A DNA stretch of 64,000 nt from positions 27,190-91,189 of the forward strand of contig CASDOZ010000010.1 in NCBI GenBank assembly GCA_949282265.1, written 5' to 3'. This DNA comes from an uncultured Bacteroidales bacterium (GTDB taxonomy: Bacteria > Bacteroidota > Bacteroidia > Bacteroidales > Paludibacteraceae). The first letter of the stretch is position 1. Each line of letters starts with the position of its first letter. Shown here piece after piece: positions 36,566 to 45,273 of this stretch. A program made the position numbers and the translations under genes. The notes under the pieces were generated by a model that did not search any database, was not told where the DNA came from, and saw only the letters and a list, made by a program, of their open reading frames with translations.

Positions 36566-37459
36566 TTATTTGTTGTTGCTTTTAGACAATTCGAATCTTT
36601 TTATAATATTCCTCGCCATTTTCACCATAGGAGGCCCGATAAATTTATTGTCCTTGACTGCGACTCCCTTGCCTTGAGCAACGGCCTCTTCCGACAAACG
36701 CAACATTTCTTCAGCCCACTCCACTTCTTCCTGAGTTGGAGAATAGTATTTATGACACAAAGGCAACTCTTTCGGATTCAGAACCAACATTCCTTCAAAA
36801 CCAAGTTTTTTGGACAAAACCAGGTTCTTTTCCAAGTCTTCCAAATCATGCACTTTGATATGGACCGTATCAATCGGGACAATACCGTTCGCCTTAGCGC
36901 CCATAGCAATCATTGCACGGGCCGTAAAAATACTTGTCCCTTCCAAATCATGCTCCCCTCCAAGATCAGTAACAAAATCTTCACAACCAAACGCCACAGC
37001 AACGACTCTGTTCGGGCATGCCGTACATATTTCCTGGATATTCATGACTGCTCCTGTAGTTTCTATCAACGGAATGATTTTAAACGTGCCGACAGGTATC
37101 TTCTTTTCATATTCTATAGTTTCCAATAACTTCCCGAAAAAATAGACATCCTCTCCCTTCTGACTTTTAGGATACATGAATCCTTCCACACCGGGAATAG
37201 TCAGTTGATAAACATCCTGTAACAACTCTCCGCTTTCGCGGTCGTTGACACGAGGAAAAACCCTGCTGTTCGCAAACCGTCCTTGTGACACATATTCTTT
37301 GATTTTATCGCGTGCCACCTGTTTGTTTTCACGGGGTTGTACCGAATCTTCTATATCCAACAGCAAAACATCCGCTTCGCACTTGGTCGCACTATTCATA
37401 AGTCGTTCATTGTGAGCGGGTACGAACATCATGCTGCGCATCAAATAATCAACCTTCAT
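36566..37459 (-). CDS. CitE-like CoA-ester lyase (HpcH/HpaI aldolase/citrate lyase family)
   Basis: The 297-residue protein is a member of the CitE-like malyl/citramalyl/beta-methylmalyl-CoA lyase group: RSMMFVPAHNERLM, the metal and CoA site ADVLLLDIEDSVQPREN, RVNDRESG, IIPLIETTGAV and AFGCEDFVTDLGG. Enzymes of this group interconvert hydroxyacyl-CoA with acetyl-CoA or propionyl-CoA plus glyoxylate or pyruvate. It overlaps the MaoC hydratase gene by 11 nt, a pairing known from CoA-ester pathways in other bacteria. It is unexpected in a polysaccharide locus and suggests that the locus makes a hydroxyacyl-CoA, possibly for N-acylation of an aminosugar. Confidence 0.85.
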   Translation of the reverse strand: MKVDYLMRSMMFVPAHNERLMNSATKCEADVLLLDIEDSVQPRENKQVARDKIKEYVSQGRFANSRVFPRVNDRESGELLQDVYQLTIPGVEGFMYPKSQKGEDVYFFGKLLETIEYEKKIPVGTFKIIPLIETTGAVMNIQEICTACPNRVVAVAFGCEDFVTDLGGEHDLEGTSIFTARAMIAMGAKANGIVPIDTVHIKVHDLEDLEKNLVLSKKLGFEGMLVLNPKELPLCHKYYSPTQEEVEWAEEMLRLSEEAVAQGKGVAVKDNKFIGPPMVKMARNIIKRFELSKSNNK

Positions 37460-37916
37460 ATATCCGTTTTTTTACTAAAACATTTCTGCGGAACGATATG
37501 ACATCCACAGCGTTTTGATTATATCCGATTGTTTCCACATATACAATTCCCCTGTCCGGTTTGGATTTGGACTCACGCTTGTCCAGTATTTTAGTTTTGA
37601 CATACAATGTATCACCAATAAACATGGGAGCCAAATGCCTTATGTCTTCATAACCCAAATTAGCGATAGCCTTTCCACTAATGTCCGGTACAGTCATTCC
37701 AACTGCCAAGGAAAAGACCAATGTACCGACAACCAAAATCTTCCCGTGCTGATTTCTTGCGGCATAATCTGCATTTGTATGTACGGGATGGTGGTTCATT
37801 GTCAGCAATGAAAAAAAATTATTGTCGCTCTCAAAAATCGTTTTGGACAAGGCGTGTTTGATTTCCGCCCCAACGACAAAATCTTCATAATATAAACCTA
37901 AAACAGATTGGTCCAT
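37449..37916 (-). CDS. MaoC-type enoyl-CoA hydratase
   Basis: The 155-residue hot-dog fold protein has the hydratase loop NHHPVHTNADYAARNQHGKI, followed by GTLVFSLAVGM and the ESKSKPDRGIVYVE segment of the mesaconyl/itaconyl-CoA hydratase-like branch. It should add water to a 2,3-unsaturated acyl-CoA, or remove it. In the loop the residue matching the usual Asp before N-P-x-H is Asn here, so activity or substrate may differ; the alignment is by eye. It overlaps the CitE-like gene and starts 2 nt after the acyltransferase gene ends, so the three are tightly coupled. Confidence 0.85.
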   Translation of the reverse strand: MDQSVLGLYYEDFVVGAEIKHALSKTIFESDNNFFSLLTMNHHPVHTNADYAARNQHGKILVVGTLVFSLAVGMTVPDISGKAIANLGYEDIRHLAPMFIGDTLYVKTKILDKRESKSKPDRGIVYVETIGYNQNAVDVISFRRNVLVKKRIYEG

Positions 37917-37918
37917 TC

Positions 37919-38578
37919 CTACTCCTCCTTTTTACGCAACAACCTAGCCGGATTTCCTACAACAATAGATCCTTCCTCTACGTTCTTTAAAACGACAGAA
38001 CCCGAACCTATTAATGAATAATCTCCGATTATTACTTTTTCTCTAATTGTGCAATTTGTACCCACATGACATGCTTTCCCTACAATAACATTTGCTCCTA
38101 TTGTTGCATTTGAAGCTACATGAGCAAAACGTTTTAATGTGCTATCATGCCCTAAAAATGAATTTGGTAACATAATACAATTATCTTCTAATGTCGTATC
38201 AGGAGATAATTGAGACAGTGGAGCCATCAAAACTCCATCACCTATTTTGCACATCCCTTTCGGCACAATCGCTGTAGGGTGAATTAATGTAGCCAACCGG
38301 TTTGAAGGAATATCCAAGGAAATTATTTTTTCATATACTTTCTGCTCTTTTTGCATCCCAACATAAGCTATAAAAAAAACATTATTCTCATCTGCCATAA
38401 AAGTCGCCAAATCATCAGTTGTTCCTATCACAGGATATTTTTCATACTTCCCTATTTCTGACCCTACTGGCAAAACATCATTGAGAAACCCCCCAATCGT
38501 ATATGTTCCCAACTCTTTTGCAATGGATATAGCTATCATCCCAATACCACTGCCTCCTAGCACAATTAGATTCTTCAT
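37919..38578 (-). CDS. PglD/NeuD-like sugar N- or O-acyltransferase
   Basis: The 219-residue protein has an N-terminal Rossmann-like domain (IVLGGSGIGMIAISIA) and a C-terminal left-handed beta-helix of hexapeptide repeats (GANVIVGKACHVGTNCTI, IGDYSLIGSGSVV, VVGNPARLL). This is the PglD/NeuD layout; PglD N-acylates the 4-amino group of a UDP-4-amino-4,6-dideoxy sugar with acetyl-CoA. His144 (in LGHDSTL) sits about where the catalytic base of PglD is expected. The gene is 2 nt from the MaoC gene and 3 nt from the LUD gene. Its likely job is to acylate the amine made by the VioA-like enzyme. Confidence 0.85.
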   Translation of the reverse strand: MKNLIVLGGSGIGMIAISIAKELGTYTIGGFLNDVLPVGSEIGKYEKYPVIGTTDDLATFMADENNVFFIAYVGMQKEQKVYEKIISLDIPSNRLATLIHPTAIVPKGMCKIGDGVLMAPLSQLSPDTTLEDNCIMLPNSFLGHDSTLKRFAHVASNATIGANVIVGKACHVGTNCTIREKVIIGDYSLIGSGSVVLKNVEEGSIVVGNPARLLRKKEE

Positions 38579-38581
38579 TAT

Positions 38582-39406
38582 TTAAAATCCTAATTCTTTA
38601 TTAACCACAATTAAATGGATCCTGTCTGCATGATGATGAATCTGACCACGAACAATTACCGTGTTCATGCAAGCACTCTCTAGATTGCTACAATTGACAC
38701 ATCGTCCTAACTTAACACAGGGCAAATTTTCATGCTTCGTATAATGTTTGTTTGCGTGTCTTATGTATGTAAGCGGAGCCGCATAATTATGAACCCTATT
38801 TAATGCAGCATCCAAATCTGTAGTAATTTTATTTTTTCCTACAATGACAATGACATGTTTCGGACCAAAAATCATACTTGACACTCTATTCCCCAATCCG
38901 TCTACCGATACTATTTCTCCCCTAAGCGTTATTGCATTAGCTCCTATTATAGTTAAATCACTACAATGGGCATCCCTTATATTCTCGTACCAAAGATTAA
39001 ACTTTTCCTTATATTCATCATAGGGCAAACTCATTCTTCCTTTTGGTCTCTCTCCGTATATATAATAATGGCCACTTTTTGAACGGCGCAAAGGCCATAA
39101 CACATTCAAATTTTTATATTTATCAAGCATGTAGTCAAAAAGCCCCAGTTGATACAGTGTCACTCCATCGCTAAATGAAATTTTTTTTATGTAACTCCTC
39201 TTTTCTATAAAATCATCAATAATTTTATATACCTCTTCTTTATTATTTGCCGAATAAACACTAATACGCCTGCTTTCAAAAGATTTTTTCAACAACGCAA
39301 ACTGACTTAAAAACAACGATTCGAATTCATTTTCCAGATTCGTTTCATCTACATACATATTTACATCTTTTACTAATATTTCCCCTTTTTCTTCAACGGA
39401 TTCCAT
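38582..39406 (-). CDS. LUD-domain (DUF162) protein
   Basis: The 274-residue protein matches the LUD family: GANAITLRGEIVSVDGLGNRVSSMIFGPKHVIVIVGKNKI, the D-x-D-A-A-x-x-R-V segment and a Cys motif CVKLGRCVNCSNLESAC near residues 231-247. LutC and related proteins take part in lactate or other 2-hydroxyacid oxidation, though the exact chemistry of stand-alone LUD proteins is poorly known. LUD genes are unusual in polysaccharide loci. The gene is 3 nt upstream of the acyltransferase gene, so a role in handling the hydroxyacyl group is plausible but unproved. Confidence 0.8.
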   Translation of the reverse strand: MESVEEKGEILVKDVNMYVDETNLENEFESLFLSQFALLKKSFESRRISVYSANNKEEVYKIIDDFIEKRSYIKKISFSDGVTLYQLGLFDYMLDKYKNLNVLWPLRRSKSGHYYIYGERPKGRMSLPYDEYKEKFNLWYENIRDAHCSDLTIIGANAITLRGEIVSVDGLGNRVSSMIFGPKHVIVIVGKNKITTDLDAALNRVHNYAAPLTYIRHANKHYTKHENLPCVKLGRCVNCSNLESACMNTVIVRGQIHHHADRIHLIVVNKELGF

Positions 39407-39508
39407 ATGTTACATGTTACAATTTATACGGTTATTGGTTTCTGTTTCACTCTTTTACTTCGTCTACTGACACATGGTCATCAGAGCTGTTCCTTCACAA
39501 TAATTCAC

Positions 39509-40618
39509 TTACTTAACAACACTCTCCAACACCCTTCCTACTTCCTCATCGCTCAGTGTCGCAAACATTGGCAGGCAAATTACGCTGTCGGCAAGTTTGC
39601 GGGCGTTGGGCAGATTCTCGGCGCGTGCACTTTCCAAGCCTCGGTAAGTAGAGAAATCACTAATCAAGGGATAGAAATAACGCCTGCCGTAAACGCCCTT
39701 TTCCTGCATTTTGAAATAAAGCGCATCGCGGGTCATGCCGTATTCTTTTTCGTCGACAAAGATAGGGAAATATGCGTAATTGTGCCGCACGCTTGGGATG
39801 TCCTCAAAACAGCGTATACCAGGAACTTTGCTCAACTCGCTCCGGTACATTTGTGCAACATGTTTGCGCCTTTCAATTGCAGTGTCCACCTGTTTTAGGT
39901 TCAGCAAACCGTAAGCTGCCCGCACCTCGTCCATTTTGCTGTTTATGCCTGGCGCAACAACCTTTGTCTCACCCGCAAAACCGAAGTTCTTGAGGTAATC
40001 TATGTGCTGCTTTGCCTCAGCAGAATGCATTACAAGCGCACCGCCCTCAATGGTGTTGTAGACCTTTGTGGCATGAAAGCTGAGCGTAGACATGTCGCCA
40101 GCCTTCAACACACTCTCGCCATTCACCTCAACGCCAAAAGCATGGGCAGCATCATAAATCACTTTGAGTCCGTAAGTGTCTGCAATCTCTTTAATGCGAG
40201 CCGTATCGCAAGGGTTGCCGTATACATGCACTGGCATAATGGCCGTGGTTTTCGGCGTAATGGCAGCCTCTATTTTGTCGGGATCAAGATTGCCCGTAAC
40301 AGGATCAACATCTACAAACACGGGCTTTATGCCGTTCCACCAGAGCGCATGTGTCGTAGCAACAAAACTATAAGGTGTCGTTATCACCTCACCCGTAATA
40401 CGTAAGGCCTGCAAGGCCGTAATCAGCGGCAAGGTACCATTCGTAAACAACGAAATATAAGGAACATCCAAATACTCCGACAAGGCCTGCTCCAAACGTT
40501 TGTGGAATGAACCGTTATTGGTAATCCATTTGCTGTCCCATATTTCCTGCAAATATGGAATGAACTCCTCCAACGGAGGCAATAACGGCGAAGTAACTGT
40601 AATTTGTCGTTTATCCAT
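39509..40618 (-). CDS. VioA-like PLP-dependent 4-aminosugar aminotransferase (DegT/DnrJ/EryC1/StrS)
   Basis: From the ATG at 40618 the 369-residue protein reads closely like VioA, which makes dTDP-4-amino-4,6-dideoxyglucose: PPLEEFIPYLQEIWDSKWITNNG, SLFTNGTLPL, the IYDAAHAFGV segment and PLP Lys185 in SFHATKVYNTIEGG. The frame extending to 40789 overlaps wzx and is rejected. Its substrate would be dTDP-4-keto-6-deoxyglucose; rmlA and rmlB are not in the window. It is visibly richer in GC than the LUD gene downstream of it. A 102-nt gap follows. Confidence 0.88.
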   Translation of the reverse strand: MDKRQITVTSPLLPPLEEFIPYLQEIWDSKWITNNGSFHKRLEQALSEYLDVPYISLFTNGTLPLITALQALRITGEVITTPYSFVATTHALWWNGIKPVFVDVDPVTGNLDPDKIEAAITPKTTAIMPVHVYGNPCDTARIKEIADTYGLKVIYDAAHAFGVEVNGESVLKAGDMSTLSFHATKVYNTIEGGALVMHSAEAKQHIDYLKNFGFAGETKVVAPGINSKMDEVRAAYGLLNLKQVDTAIERRKHVAQMYRSELSKVPGIRCFEDIPSVRHNYAYFPIFVDEKEYGMTRDALYFKMQEKGVYGRRYFYPLISDFSTYRGLESARAENLPNARKLADSVICLPMFATLSDEEVGRVLESVVK

Positions 40619-40629
40619 AAAAATAGTCG

Positions 40630-42084
40630 TTATTTCTTTTTCATAAAACGTGATATAAACAAGCTTCTTACCTGCTCCCATTCCTGCATTTTGAACAATG
40701 AGGCCATTCCTGTATAAAAACCGACACCAATCAGAAAACCGGCACACAATTGCAATAGCAAAGGTTGCCCATGCAACAGCCAGACGCACAGCCAGACTAC
40801 CACTCCCATAAGCAAAGACAAAAATCCTGTCGGCAACAAGTCACCCATTTGCTTAAAGAAACCTACATGTATCAACTTTCCTGTATAATGCGTATTAATG
40901 ACCAATGCTATCAACGAAGAGCAAACACTACCTATTAACATAGGAATCAATCCGAGAGGAATGGTTATACATAAAATAGCCACACCCACTATTTTTTTTA
41001 TAATCTCCAATCTCAGAAATAAATCCGAACGCCCCTTCACTTGCAGCAAATTCAGATTGATGGCATGAATCGGATACCACATCATGGAAAAGCACATAAT
41101 CTGTAACAGGATGACACATCCTTCCCACTTATCCGTCAGCAAGAACAAAACCAACGGGGATGCCAAAGCCGCCAGCCCTATCATTAACGGAAATACGACA
41201 AAAGCAGATATCCGAAGATATTTCCGATATATATATTGCAATTGCCTATCATCATCCTGGATATTGCTCAAAATGGGAAATGTTACCCGCGACAAAATAC
41301 CGGTTATATTCGATGATGGTAAATTTACAAATTGTTGTGCACGTGTATAAAATCCCAAATCCCTGGCAGAAAAAACTTTACCAATAACCAAGGTGTACAG
41401 ATTCGTATATATGGTATTCAACAAACCGGACAACAACATTCTGGAGCCAAACGAAAACAAATCACGGAAAGAATCCCATGAATACGCCCGTTGTGGACGC
41501 CACTTGGAAACAAGCCAAAAAGCCAACACGTTCAATCCTGTCCGCGACACGCTTTGAATAGCCAACGCCCAGACACCATACCCCAGATATGCAAGCGCAA
41601 TACCCAATAATCCGGAAAGCAAAACAGCTGGAATTGTAACCCTGGCTTGTGTCTTAAAATCCACCCTTATGGTGAACTGCGCCCGCTGTACAATTACCAA
41701 TGAATTCAGAAAAACGTTCAAGGCAATCAATCGGGTCAACTGTTTCAGAATAGGCGTATCATAGAAACCGGCTATCAATGGAGCGGCCAAAAACAATATT
41801 AGATAGCAAACAATCCCGACAACAATGTTAAAATAAAAGGCCGTGGAATAATCCACGTCTGTCCGGCCTTTTTTACGTATCAATGCATTGGAAAATCCCG
41901 AATCAACAAATGACTGGGCTACAGCCATAAAGATAGTAAGCATACCGACAACACCAAACTCGCGGGGAGAAAGCAAACGCGCCATAATAATTCCCAATAC
42001 AAACTGGATACCTTGTATTGAAAAGCGCTCCACACTGCTCCAAAAAACGCCATTGACCGTTTGTTGTTTAATTGACTGCGGCAT
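40630..42084 (-). CDS. Wzx-type oligosaccharide flippase
   Basis: The 484-residue protein has about 12 to 14 membrane helices and the polysaccharide synthase/MATE-like pattern NGVFWSSVERFSIQGIQFVLGIIMARLLSPREFGVVGM, with DSGFSNALIRK and the YTRAQQFVNLPSSNI region typical of the WzxC-like branch. It moves the completed lipid-linked repeat across the inner membrane to the Wzy polymerase. It lies between wzc and the aminotransferase gene, 11 nt from each. Confidence 0.9.
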   Translation of the reverse strand: MPQSIKQQTVNGVFWSSVERFSIQGIQFVLGIIMARLLSPREFGVVGMLTIFMAVAQSFVDSGFSNALIRKKGRTDVDYSTAFYFNIVVGIVCYLILFLAAPLIAGFYDTPILKQLTRLIALNVFLNSLVIVQRAQFTIRVDFKTQARVTIPAVLLSGLLGIALAYLGYGVWALAIQSVSRTGLNVLAFWLVSKWRPQRAYSWDSFRDLFSFGSRMLLSGLLNTIYTNLYTLVIGKVFSARDLGFYTRAQQFVNLPSSNITGILSRVTFPILSNIQDDDRQLQYIYRKYLRISAFVVFPLMIGLAALASPLVLFLLTDKWEGCVILLQIMCFSMMWYPIHAINLNLLQVKGRSDLFLRLEIIKKIVGVAILCITIPLGLIPMLIGSVCSSLIALVINTHYTGKLIHVGFFKQMGDLLPTGFLSLLMGVVVWLCVWLLHGQPLLLQLCAGFLIGVGFYTGMASLFKMQEWEQVRSLFISRFMKKK

Positions 42085-42095
42085 ACCGTCATTAT

Positions 42096-44492
42096 TTATA
42101 CTCCCGCCTCCTCATCCGTATAATACGAATGCCCGTGTTTTTTCTTTTTAGATCCATAATAGCCGTAACCATAGCCGTAACGGTAACCATACGAACGATA
42201 TGAATAATAAGAACCACCATCGGTCGGCAGGTCATTCAACAACAAAAACATATTGGACATGTTGTCTTCATGCAATTGCGTCAATATATTCCGACAGAAA
42301 TACTTGTTTGTCTCGCCACTGCGAAGGATAAACAGCTTGACATCAGCATATTCCATCAAGGCATAGGCATCAGCAACCAACCCTATTGGACTGGTATCAA
42401 TCAAAATATATGAATACCTCTGCTTTAATTCCTTGAACATTTCGTGAAGTTTATCCGAGCGCAACAATTCCGCCGGATTCGGCGGGATTGTGCCAGATGT
42501 CATCACATCAAAATCGTAGCCCGTATCAGTCAAAATAATCTCATCCAAACTTGCATCGCCTATGATATAGTTTGTCAAACCATTGCTTTCGGGCAAAGAA
42601 AGTTGTTCACGCAAATTTGCCTTACGGATATCCATATCTATCAACAAGGTTTTGCGCCCAGTCAACGCATACATGGCGGCCAGATTGGAACTGAAATAAG
42701 TTTTCCCATCGCCGGACTGGGCAGAAGTGGTCAATATGGTAATGTCAGTTTTGCGGCATACGGCAAACTCCAGACGGGTACGCACGTTCCTGAACATTTC
42801 CGCAAACGATGAACGCGGACTTTTGGCTACCAATACCGGATCCTGCACCCTCGAATGTCTGATGACACCCAAAACAGGAAACCATTTGGTAAATACATCC
42901 AAATCCTTTTCCGTACGAATGGTATTGTTCAAAACCTCTTTTAGGATCACAAACAGCAAAGGCAGCAAAATGCCTATCAGAAGTGCCAATACATATATTT
43001 TGCTTTTGGCAGAAAGGTTTGTTACCTTGATTGTCCGTGCCTTGTCCAAGACACTATTGTCTGGCGTGTTTGATGCCTTTTGTATTTCGGCTTCCGCCCG
43101 CTTTTGCAAAAAGAAAGTATAATAACTGTCATTAATACGGTAATTACGTTCTATTGAGACCATCTCCTGCTCTTTTTCTGACAAACCGGCTATGTCGGCA
43201 CGGACTTCCGAAAAACGTTTGTCCAAATCAGCCTTTTCTATCTCCAAAGCGGCCTGCATATTTTTCACCACTTCCTGGATGGTGGCCTTCAAGTTTTCTA
43301 TATCCCTGCTATAACGGGCATAAAATACATTTTTCTCTGTTATTTCTCCCCGCTTCAACTGCAAATCGTTTAACTGCTGCACCAAAGGAACCAGCAACGG
43401 ATCTTCAACACCAAGGCTCGAAGGCACAACAACCGTACTCGTAGCCATCTTGTCGCTCAAATAATTCGTGATATAGGTCAAATAGGTTTCACGTAAACGA
43501 AGCGCCAATTTTTCCTGGTCGTACTTTCCAACCATTTCCATAAGCTTGGATGCATAATTGGACACGCTGACAATCTCGTTTTCCTGCCTGAAACCTGTTA
43601 TGGCCTCTTCCGACACAGCCAGCGAACTCGCTATAAGTTTCAATTGTTCATTGATAAAATTAATCGTGTTGTTGGCGACATCGTTTTTCTTGGCCAAATT
43701 ATTTGCTATGTACAACTCGCACATTTTGTCAATAAAATCCTTGTCGCGGCTCGGCGTCTGGCTTTCCAACGAGATGGACAACACCGTGGATTTTTCCGTC
43801 ACAAGTTGCATCGACAAACGGGTTGAGAAATCTTCTACCAACGATTCCCTATTGCGGAAACGGAAATACATTGTCCGGTCAGCGACCATATTCACAGTCG
43901 GCAACACGGTAATCGTGAAATAAGGAGTCGTCAGACATTCGCCATAATGACCGCTGACATGGAAATCATTATCTTCAATTCCAATCTCAAAGGAGCCATC
44001 TGGATTCAAGTCAATCGAGAACAAAAAGTTATAAGCCTCCGGCTCTATACTCTTGCTCTGTATTTCTATCGGTGAAGATTTATATAAATTTCGCGTCCGG
44101 AAACGCCCCATCGTAATATAATCAACCGACAAATCCGGTAGACTGTCAATAATCTGGCACAGGAAATCATAAGAACTCAGCAAAATGAGCTGGTTATCTA
44201 TATTGGTATAACTTTGTGCCAATCCAAATCCTTGCAGCATTAGGCTTTCACTGTCCATATAACGGGACGATGCCCCCTGGTTTTCAATCAGGACCGTGCC
44301 TGTTGTCTGATAATTGGGAAGCCACGAACGATTCTTCAAATACGCCAATCCCAAGGCTATAACAATAGCAGCGACAAACAAATACCAATAATTCAGTACC
44401 TTGTAAATCCACTCCAAAATATCGAAGTTCGATGTTTCCTCATCCTGGAAAGGCTGCATATTATATTGATTATATTGCTGATTGTCTTCCAT
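42096..44492 (-). CDS. Wzc-type polysaccharide co-polymerase and BY tyrosine kinase
   Basis: The ATG at 44492 gives 798 residues; an upstream TTG at 44501 is less likely. It contains a Wzz-type chain-length domain between two membrane helices (about residues 30 and 490), then a cytoplasmic kinase: Walker A TSAQSGDGKTYFSSN near 590, Walker A' TLLIDMDIRKANL, Walker B YILIDTSP, and a Tyr-rich tail (YYSYRSYGYRYGYGYGYYG) for autophosphorylation. Wzc controls polymer length and export together with the Wza lipoproteins. No Wzb-type phosphatase was found nearby. Confidence 0.93.
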   Translation of the reverse strand: MEDNQQYNQYNMQPFQDEETSNFDILEWIYKVLNYWYLFVAAIVIALGLAYLKNRSWLPNYQTTGTVLIENQGASSRYMDSESLMLQGFGLAQSYTNIDNQLILLSSYDFLCQIIDSLPDLSVDYITMGRFRTRNLYKSSPIEIQSKSIEPEAYNFLFSIDLNPDGSFEIGIEDNDFHVSGHYGECLTTPYFTITVLPTVNMVADRTMYFRFRNRESLVEDFSTRLSMQLVTEKSTVLSISLESQTPSRDKDFIDKMCELYIANNLAKKNDVANNTINFINEQLKLIASSLAVSEEAITGFRQENEIVSVSNYASKLMEMVGKYDQEKLALRLRETYLTYITNYLSDKMATSTVVVPSSLGVEDPLLVPLVQQLNDLQLKRGEITEKNVFYARYSRDIENLKATIQEVVKNMQAALEIEKADLDKRFSEVRADIAGLSEKEQEMVSIERNYRINDSYYTFFLQKRAEAEIQKASNTPDNSVLDKARTIKVTNLSAKSKIYVLALLIGILLPLLFVILKEVLNNTIRTEKDLDVFTKWFPVLGVIRHSRVQDPVLVAKSPRSSFAEMFRNVRTRLEFAVCRKTDITILTTSAQSGDGKTYFSSNLAAMYALTGRKTLLIDMDIRKANLREQLSLPESNGLTNYIIGDASLDEIILTDTGYDFDVMTSGTIPPNPAELLRSDKLHEMFKELKQRYSYILIDTSPIGLVADAYALMEYADVKLFILRSGETNKYFCRNILTQLHEDNMSNMFLLLNDLPTDGGSYYSYRSYGYRYGYGYGYYGSKKKKHGHSYYTDEEAGV

Positions 44493-44514
44493 AGAAAACA
44501 AGTTTATGGTATTT

Positions 44515-45270
44515 TTATTTTATATAATACAACACTGTGATTAACAACGAGATAGAAGATGTTATCAAGCTAATGAACCCACTGTATGTCGAGAACTTAT
44601 AGAAACTTCCGCTTGCCCGTTGCACATAAATCAAGTCATTCGGATATATATAATAGTATTCCGACTCGATAATGCTGTTTGAACGAATATCAAATTCCAG
44701 AACCTGCGGTTTGCCATCGATTTCACGGATTATACGCACATGTTTCCTGTCCCCGGGAATAGACAAGTCACCGGACATGGCCAAAGCCTGGAAAATGGTC
44801 ATTTTCTCCTTGTAAATAGGATAGACACCTTGTCCTATGTCGCCTATTACCGTAAAACTCTTGTTGGCAAGAGCCAGCTTGACCTCTGCATCGGGAATTT
44901 GCTCGCGGTAACGTTGCTCCACTGCTTGGCGCGCTTCCTCCACTGTCAAACCTGCAATCGGGATCTTGTCCGCAAAAGGCAAATCAATCGTGCCATCGGA
45001 ATACACCCGATAAGTATTGGTATACAAAAGATTTTCCGTTCTCACCGATGCTGCACCGAATACCCGGGTCATTTCTGGATCGGTCGTTATCAGGCGGTAA
45101 ATGATTTCATCATTCACCCGAATCCGATAGGGCTCATACTCCATTTTCTCATATTGCGGAATTCCTTTCCGTTCCTGCAACAAACCCACCTGACGATAAT
45201 TGTAGCACGACTGCAAAGCAAAAACCGACATTAACAGAACTCCGAACAATATTTTTTCCTTTATTCCCAT
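44515..45270 (-). CDS. Wza-like polysaccharide export lipoprotein (second copy)
   Basis: The 251-residue protein has a lipoprotein signal with lipobox LQSC at about residue 22, an SLBB/export domain with YRVYSDGTIDLPFADKIPIAGLTVEEARQAV and a further strand-rich region, ending in a short hydrophobic stretch. Wza-type proteins form the outer-membrane channel for polysaccharide. It shares the KEKxTIFxALAMxGDxSxxGDRxxVRIIRE block with the next gene upstream, so the two are paralogs in tandem. Confidence 0.88.
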   Translation of the reverse strand: MGIKEKILFGVLLMSVFALQSCYNYRQVGLLQERKGIPQYEKMEYEPYRIRVNDEIIYRLITTDPEMTRVFGAASVRTENLLYTNTYRVYSDGTIDLPFADKIPIAGLTVEEARQAVEQRYREQIPDAEVKLALANKSFTVIGDIGQGVYPIYKEKMTIFQALAMSGDLSIPGDRKHVRIIREIDGKPQVLEFDIRSNSIIESEYYYIYPNDLIYVQRASGSFYKFSTYSGFISLITSSISLLITVLYYIK

Positions 45271-45273
45271 AGG

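Noticed and set aside
36539-36572. Weak hairpin at the end of the CitE-like gene
   Set aside because: A 7-bp AT-only stem with a 20-nt loop is too weak to call as a terminator, and the operon context favours read-through.
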